In this document: in pieces, positions 58,485-64,000 of the stretch
Position numbering within the stretch: the stretch's first letter is position 1
Layout: the number at the start of each line of letters is the position of its first letter
Assembly (NCBI RefSeq): GCF_017591425.1
Contig: NW_024464918.1
Coordinates: forward strand, 30,486,001 to 30,550,000
Source of the DNA: Ochotona curzoniae
Lineage: Eukaryota > Chordata > Mammalia > Lagomorpha > Ochotonidae
Direction of reading: 5' to 3'
DNA length: 64,000 nucleotides
Notes under the pieces: model-generated
Databases searched by the model: none
Told to the model about the DNA's origin: nothing
What the model saw: only the letters and a program-made list of their open reading frames with translations
Translations under genes and position numbers: made by a program

Positions 58485-58665
58485 TTTCAACTAACACTTA
58501 CGTAACTCTGTGTGCCAGATACTACAGTGGGCACTTGGCCTTCACATCACGGGAACGTTTTACCACAACCCATCAGATGCTGAAGCCTTTAGAACTGGCA
58601 AGTAGAGGCAAAGACACAGCAACACTGCTCAGGAAGCCCACAGTCTTCAAATGCAAAGTGCCTCA
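58485..58665 (+). mobile_element. Probable MIR SINE
   Basis: 'aacacttacgtaactctgtg', 'tgccagatactacagtgggc', 'acttggccttcacatcacgg' and 'gcaagtagaggcaaagacac' follow the MIR plan ('gcttactatgtgccagg', 'cactgtgctaagcact', 'tcatttaatcctcac', then the core). Heavily decayed. Confidence 0.5.
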
Positions 58666-59764
58666 TTGCCCCAATTCCCCTCCAAGATGGGATTAAGGCT
58701 GTCAACAATCCAGGGGCTCATTCCTGGAGAGAGCTACAGGAAGTAGCCTTTCTCCTCAGCCAGACTGTCTACTCAACCCAACGCCCACAGGGTGGAGCAG
58801 TCAACAACAAAGGAACCCAGAGACACCTTACAGGAATGCTCCTGCATCCCGAACCACCTGCTAATCTAAGAGCTGGGATTTCAGGGAACCCTGTCATCAT
58901 CAGCTGGGGAAGACAAACAAAACCAACTTTGAATGTCTGCTGGGGAATAACATCAACATTTTACAAGTTCCTAAGGTTTAAAAAAAGTCACTAATATTAG
59001 CATGTGAAGGCAGGGGCCACCAGCTGAACTCCAGTAAACAAAACCCTTAAATGAGCCCATAGCTTACCACCCATCTGCCTCATTAGAGGTCCAAGCTTCC
59101 TTCTGTCTTGCAAGACAGAAGATGAAAGAGTGTCAGTGTGTGAGTTTGGGAATTTCTTGCTTCTATATACAGGTCTTACATCAAAACAGATGTAGCAAGA
59201 GAACCTGCCCCTCCTCACCTTTGGACAGCTGCACCTTAAAGCAGGAGTGGCACACATCTTGCCTGTCATGAAGGATGCGCCCGGGCTGTGTGGAAAGCAT
59301 TGCTCTGAGGCAGGAAGAGCTCATCCACTGTCACCTCTGCATGCCAGAGGAAGGCTGGCAATTTACAAACCTGTGGCCAGATCCATTTTCCATGCAAAGA
59401 GCAAGACTTTTGCAATAAAATGGGCATTTTATTATCTTTTAACAAGACATCCATTTTGTTTTTAGAAATATGCAAAAGATAAGTGAAGACAGGAGACCTT
59501 CCTACTCAGCGAAGCCAGAAAATACTGCTTACAATTGTATCAGCACACATGGGACCCCACAGTTACAAACATCTACAATTCTTCCTGGAGATTTTTGGAA
59601 GGCCAAAGGAAGCAGCCCTCTGCTGGATACTACTTAGGGTAAGACATGGGTGCAGGCAAGTTTTGATTTCCAGAAAATCCTATCCTCTTTGGAATGGCAT
59701 TTTCAGTGATTGCCATATACAACCGCTTACTTAATTCCTTCTTTCCATTTTTAAAGCTGTAGGA
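58666..59764. other. No gene or repeat recognised
   Basis: Unique-looking sequence. Nothing to report beyond short unmatched frames. Confidence 0.4.
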
Positions 59765-60260
59765 ATGCATCAGAAGTGACCAAATCCTGAACATTATTTA
59801 ATTTATCCTAAGAGAAATTAGGCCTAGGGAGGCCCTTCTTGTAGCTGGTATTGTATTGAAGCAAAAAGCTGTTCCTGTCTCGTTTAGGCTGTGGATTGGA
59901 TAAAACCTTGATGCTGGGGAGCCAATCCCTCTGGAGAGCGACTCATTTGCCTTCGTGCAGTAAATGTTGGCACACAGGACCTCCTGGAATACCCTGAGGC
60001 TGGCCTAATGACACAGCTGCCGTGTTTATTTTTGAATGTAAACGGCACTCTGAAGTATGCTTTGAAAATTAATTTCAGCTGGAAAACAATAAACATTAAT
60101 AAATACAGATTTTGTGTCTGCTAACAATTACTTCATGCCATTGTTAGATGTAGTGGAAAGAACTCATTTACAAATACAGTTTGGAGCAATTAAATCCCTT
60201 TTAAACCAAACTACTGCACACTGAGTGGGTTTCTCTCACATGGCACAGAGGATATCGATG
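59765..60260. promoter_or_regulatory. Possible conserved non-coding element
   Basis: Repeat-free block with dense AT-core words ('attaatttcagctggaaaac', 'caataaacattaataaatac', 'agcaattaaatcccttttaa'). Balanced composition without low-complexity runs is typical of deeply conserved enhancers. Limits approximate. Confidence 0.38.
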
Positions 60261-61734
60261 TAGAGTTGCATGATTTTTATGACTGCGTGGGCTTCTAAAG
60301 GACAAAGGCACCGATTAGGTCAAGGCTGTGGTTGTCACAAAAACAAAGGAAATTAACAACTGGATCAAGGCAAAAGGACAATTACCCAATTCTTTTATGA
60401 AAATTCATTCTTGGTGGATGAAGAAAATGAAAAAAAAAATGACTTTCTTCCTCTTCTCTGCTTTATAAATGTTTTTTGAAAACCACATCAAAGGCTGAGG
60501 GTGCTTTCTCTGTGAGTCCCAAATCTAAAAGATGGAGCGGCAGTTAGGGCTGTATGGCCTGCAGTAAGAATTAGGGACGATCTGCCCTCCCCAGGGGAGG
60601 GAGGCTACGGGGACAGACAGAAGCAGCCAGCAAGCCATCTGTTTCCATCATGTGGTACCATCACGATGTTGGGAACTGCTGCAGAGCCTGCGAACAGCCA
60701 CCCCAGGAATGCTTGCTTCTGTGTAAAGCCTGAGAATGGAACAGTCACCCAACTGTGAGCACCCAAAGGCCTCTGTACATGTGGGTCACGTGCTGTAGGC
60801 ACTAGACTCAGCAGCCCGAGCTTTTCCTGTTCTGTGAAACAGGGCAGATCCAGGGTCAGCTCATTACGCTCAAATGGCCTTGCCTGCCATTTGAAGGGCT
60901 GACTGTAAAAACCGGAGTGGTCATACCAACAGAGACAGCCAAGTTTCAGGCAAAAGCAAAGCGTGTCCTCTCCTGACACAAACCAAGCCAAACAATTTTA
61001 TGAAAGCCAAGAATTTCCAGACACAGCAGACTGATTAGGACCAAGCAAGGGCAATGTGTTGAGCTGTGTGGCTGAAGAGGCCTGGATTATAAGCAACTTG
61101 AAGGGCTCAGCTGGGTGCTTGGCATCTTTGCGTTCTATAGAGCCACAGTAATGATTTGCAAAGAAGACACTCATGTATGAATTGCTGCTGACAAAGTGGG
61201 TAATCTTTCAAAACTAGGGTTAAAACAGTTTACATTCATTAAAATGTAAGTTCACAAAGCCTTAAAGGGTTAAAAGTATCAAGGGAAGAGTAGCCGATTG
61301 CAACAGCTTCACCTAACCCCTGCCAAAGCTGGAGCCCTACAGGTGCACTCACACACAGCGCTGGGCAGAGATGCTGTGCTGAGCTGATCTTCTCTGGAAA
61401 TACCCAGCAGGACTCAGGAGCAAACGAGACAGCCAGGCTAACATTCTCTTGCCCTGTCCTTGTTCCATTTATATGCATTTTATATCTACCGCAGAACAAC
61501 TGTACTACAAGACGGTGTGGCACATTTTCTCCCTTTATTCATCTTTTCCAAACAGAAATGAAACAGATTATTGAATAGGGCACTTTCCTGTGACAAAAGT
61601 TTAGGAATTAAAGCAAGAGAAACAGAAAAACTCATTTCACTCATATCACATACACAGAGTTTAAAGAAAAAAAAATCCTAAGGTTCCCTGTTGGATCGCT
61701 GTCTCTTCCTTCTTTGGCAATTCTGTTCTAGTTC
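60261..61734. other. No gene or repeat recognised
   Basis: Unique sequence. A 128-codon minus frame (60605-60991) is unmatched. It sits between two conserved-looking blocks. Confidence 0.4.
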
Positions 61735-62590
61735 CAGGTCGCGTTGTGAGGTCAAGTTCAAGATCAGAATGTTCCATCTGGTGTCAGCTGCTATTTCAGA
61801 AATGGGATTGTTAATGAAATCCTAATGTCTATCATCACAGTGCAGGAACGATATTAATATTTTTTTCTCCCAGGCACTGTTACACAGATGTCAGCTCCAA
61901 TCCCCTACAGCAGACTGCTACGAGTCAATCTGCATGGAAATATATCATTGATTTCTGTGAAGTTTCTAGAAATATAAGAGGTGTGAAAATCATAATTGGA
62001 AGAGGGAACCCTTTTAAAAACTAAGCTTAGTTTCGAACGTGTAAAATTATCCAGTCTGATAACAAAGGCAGAACAATTTTAAAACTACATTAGCCTAATG
62101 TAAACTAACAATACAGATATTAACATCTTTCAAAGCGAGTGAATCAGCTGTTTTAAACCAATCAAGCCCAGGAAAGCTCTCTGGGTGGAAAATGATGCTT
62201 GACACTAATATTTCACGATTAAGAACTAAATGAATGCAAAATGTGTTGGCAAAATGTTATTGATGTTTTTCCTTTCTCTCGGCACCACCTTTGTGTGGTG
62301 TTCAGAGAGCAAGAATACAGATGTTGCCAGCTTGCAGGGCCCGGGCAAGGTTGCCTTTGAAGAGCACGACTGTCAACCCATGAAAGGTGTGTAAACAGAT
62401 GACAGGGGCAATTACAATGTGGAATTGATTAGGCTCTCAATTACTCAAAGCACATTGCCTACATTATTCTTCTTAGGCTGCTCTTTGATGACAAAAAACA
62501 TGAATAGCTCATCAGGGCCACGAGATGTTTGTGTTTGGAATTTTGCTCAGCCTGAGAACATCTGCAAGTGCAGTTGGGGCCAAAGAAAGT
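61735..62590. promoter_or_regulatory. Strongest possible conserved non-coding element
   Basis: About 850 bp with no recognisable repeat, no microsatellite and no open frame of note. It is rich in homeodomain, SOX and MEIS-type words ('gggattgttaatgaaatcct', 'aacagatgacaggggcaatt', 'ggaattgattaggctctcaa', 'caattactcaaagcac'). The word TGACAG, a MEIS/TGIF core, lies next to ATTA cores. The texture strongly suggests a developmental enhancer, but this is inferred. Confidence 0.45.
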
Positions 62591-64000
62591 AAGTTGGCAC
62601 AGACTCTTCTAACCTAAAAAAAGGAACTAGAATGATGCCACCCCTGCCATGTACTCATTACTTGTTGCTATTCTTCTTAATGTCATAAAGAGCAAGGACC
62701 CTAGACCAAGGATATGGCACATAGAGGGGAGACCCATTTTGTTAGGGTTAGAAGTGGTCAATGGAGCGGAGTCTAGCAATCCGGAAGCCGGTAAATCAAA
62801 GGTTCCTTTATTATCAAGGATTTATTACTTGTCTCTGCCTCTACACAGGTACGTAACACCAGCCCAGGCCTTTTCAGCCTTTCTCCTAGATGCTGAAAAA
62901 AATCTTCCAAAAGAATAACAATTGTGAATTTCATAATAAACATCCCGAAAGGACTGTCTTCAATTCAATAGGCCCAGAAGCCGGCCTGGTCCTAGAATGG
63001 AACACAGTTCTCAAGGCTCGCTCCGTGTGCCCTAGCCAGCCCATTTACCCTGAAAACTCACCAGGGATTCCAGTGGAATTGCCAGTTCCAGACCCTGTGC
63101 CATGGCCACACTGCATTCCTGAAGCATTCATCAGAAAGTGGCCCATCTGTGAGGTCACAAGAGAAGGGAGGGTAGGGCATACCAAGGTTGATTGTTCCTC
63201 TTAAAAAAAATCTCTCCTTTCTGAATTTTTGGTCCGACTCTTCATTTGTTGATCTGCTTGGTTCTCAATAAGGCAACAAAACCGCTGGTCTATAATCCAT
63301 TCCTGAGCTGCTGAAATACAGGAATGAATTCTAGACTCAGCCCCAAGTGCTGGCAGATGTTTCTGAGAACGGGCTCGGGCTGTTTCAAAACAGGGAGAAC
63401 TCACGCTCGTAACGTGCAGATGTGGGGAGACTGGAGAGAGTTCAGAGACGTGACAAAGATGATTAAAGGGATAAAGAATGGTTTCTGAGGGAAGGCTAAA
63501 GGGATTCTTTCTGCCTTTATCCCAAGAAATGAGAAAATAATGATTATTAACTTCAAAGTCCGTTTGCTCTTCATGTTGGCAACAAACCCAATGAATGGAA
63601 ATGGGCTTGAATGAAAACCAGGACAGAATGTGCTAATAGAAAAGGAAGGTGGCAACTGAGGACATGGGGTCCACATTAGACTAAAGACATTCATGGAAAA
63701 ATGAAATGGAAACTGGATTTTTTTGCCTCCTTTGACATTTGAAATCTATGCCCATTTTTTCGATAGCATGCATTTTCCATGTACTTTCTGGAACCCCCTC
63801 ATAACTTATAGCACAGGGCTAGCTTCACATTTGCTCAAATCTAAATATATCCGTTGTTCGGTTTAATTGTTTTTCCTGGGTAGTCTAGAAGCAAACACTG
63901 GAAGTAGGTCAACATTCCATTTCCTGGCCTCACTCCTATTCCCCACCCCCCAGCCCATATCATAAGAAGGAAACTCACAACTAATGCTCACTTCCTAACC
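62591..64000. other. No gene or repeat recognised
   Basis: Unique-looking sequence to the window edge. Frames of 89-104 codons (62649-63204, plus) overlap and are unmatched. Confidence 0.4.

Noticed and set aside
62649..63204. Two overlapping plus frames as exons of a gene extending past the window
   Set aside because: The frames are in different phases, have no recognisable domain, and no convincing splice-site pair joins them.

Overview
This window looks like mammalian nuclear DNA from a lagomorph. The main evidence is about twenty copies of a tRNA-derived SINE with the body plan of the lagomorph C-repeat (CSINE): a tRNA-like head with a B-box, the phrases 'catcccatatggg', 'ccagctccctgc' and 'gcagatggaagat', and a short tail of the form 'aataaataaatc'. 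The freshest copy (27634-27929, minus strand) resembles the form I associate with pika (Ochotona) more than the rabbit consensus. I lean towards a pika, but that rests on remembered consensus sequence, not a search.

I found no protein-coding gene, exon, rRNA, tRNA gene, CRISPR array or bacterial-type operon. All open frames are short (up to about 230 codons), are not organised as exons, and match no family I know. Many lie in SINE, LINE or LTR sequence. The window is best read as intergenic or deep intronic DNA.

Layout. 1-4 kb has no recognised repeat apart from an A31 run. 4-8.9 kb carries four CSINEs, an old L1 ORF2 fragment and an old L1 3' end. 9-22.6 kb mixes CSINEs, MIR fragments, one MaLR LTR and unique sequence. 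22.6-27 kb has almost no recognisable repeat. 27-28.7 kb holds an L1 3' end, the youngest CSINE and a palindromic mariner-like MITE. 28.7-32 kb is mostly unique with a CpG-richer patch near 30.4 kb. 32-45.3 kb is the repeat-dense core, with many CSINEs, two old L1 3' ends and a roughly 2.3-kb composite element (41255-43563) with a degenerate tandem array and a LINE-like A-rich 3' end. 45-53 kb is mostly unique with one CSINE and a CA microsatellite. 53-58.7 kb holds L2, MIR and two CSINEs. 58.7-64 kb is again almost free of repeats.

Several AT-rich, repeat-free blocks (15.6, 47.3-48.0, 51.8-52.4, 59.8-60.3 and 61.7-62.6 kb, and a GC-richer one at 30.4 kb) have the texture of conserved non-coding elements. 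This suggests the window may lie in the regulatory landscape of a developmental gene outside it. That is inference from texture and needs alignment to other mammals. I found no convincing novel biological system. The most unusual structures are the composite 41-43.6 kb repeat and two short inverted repeats.
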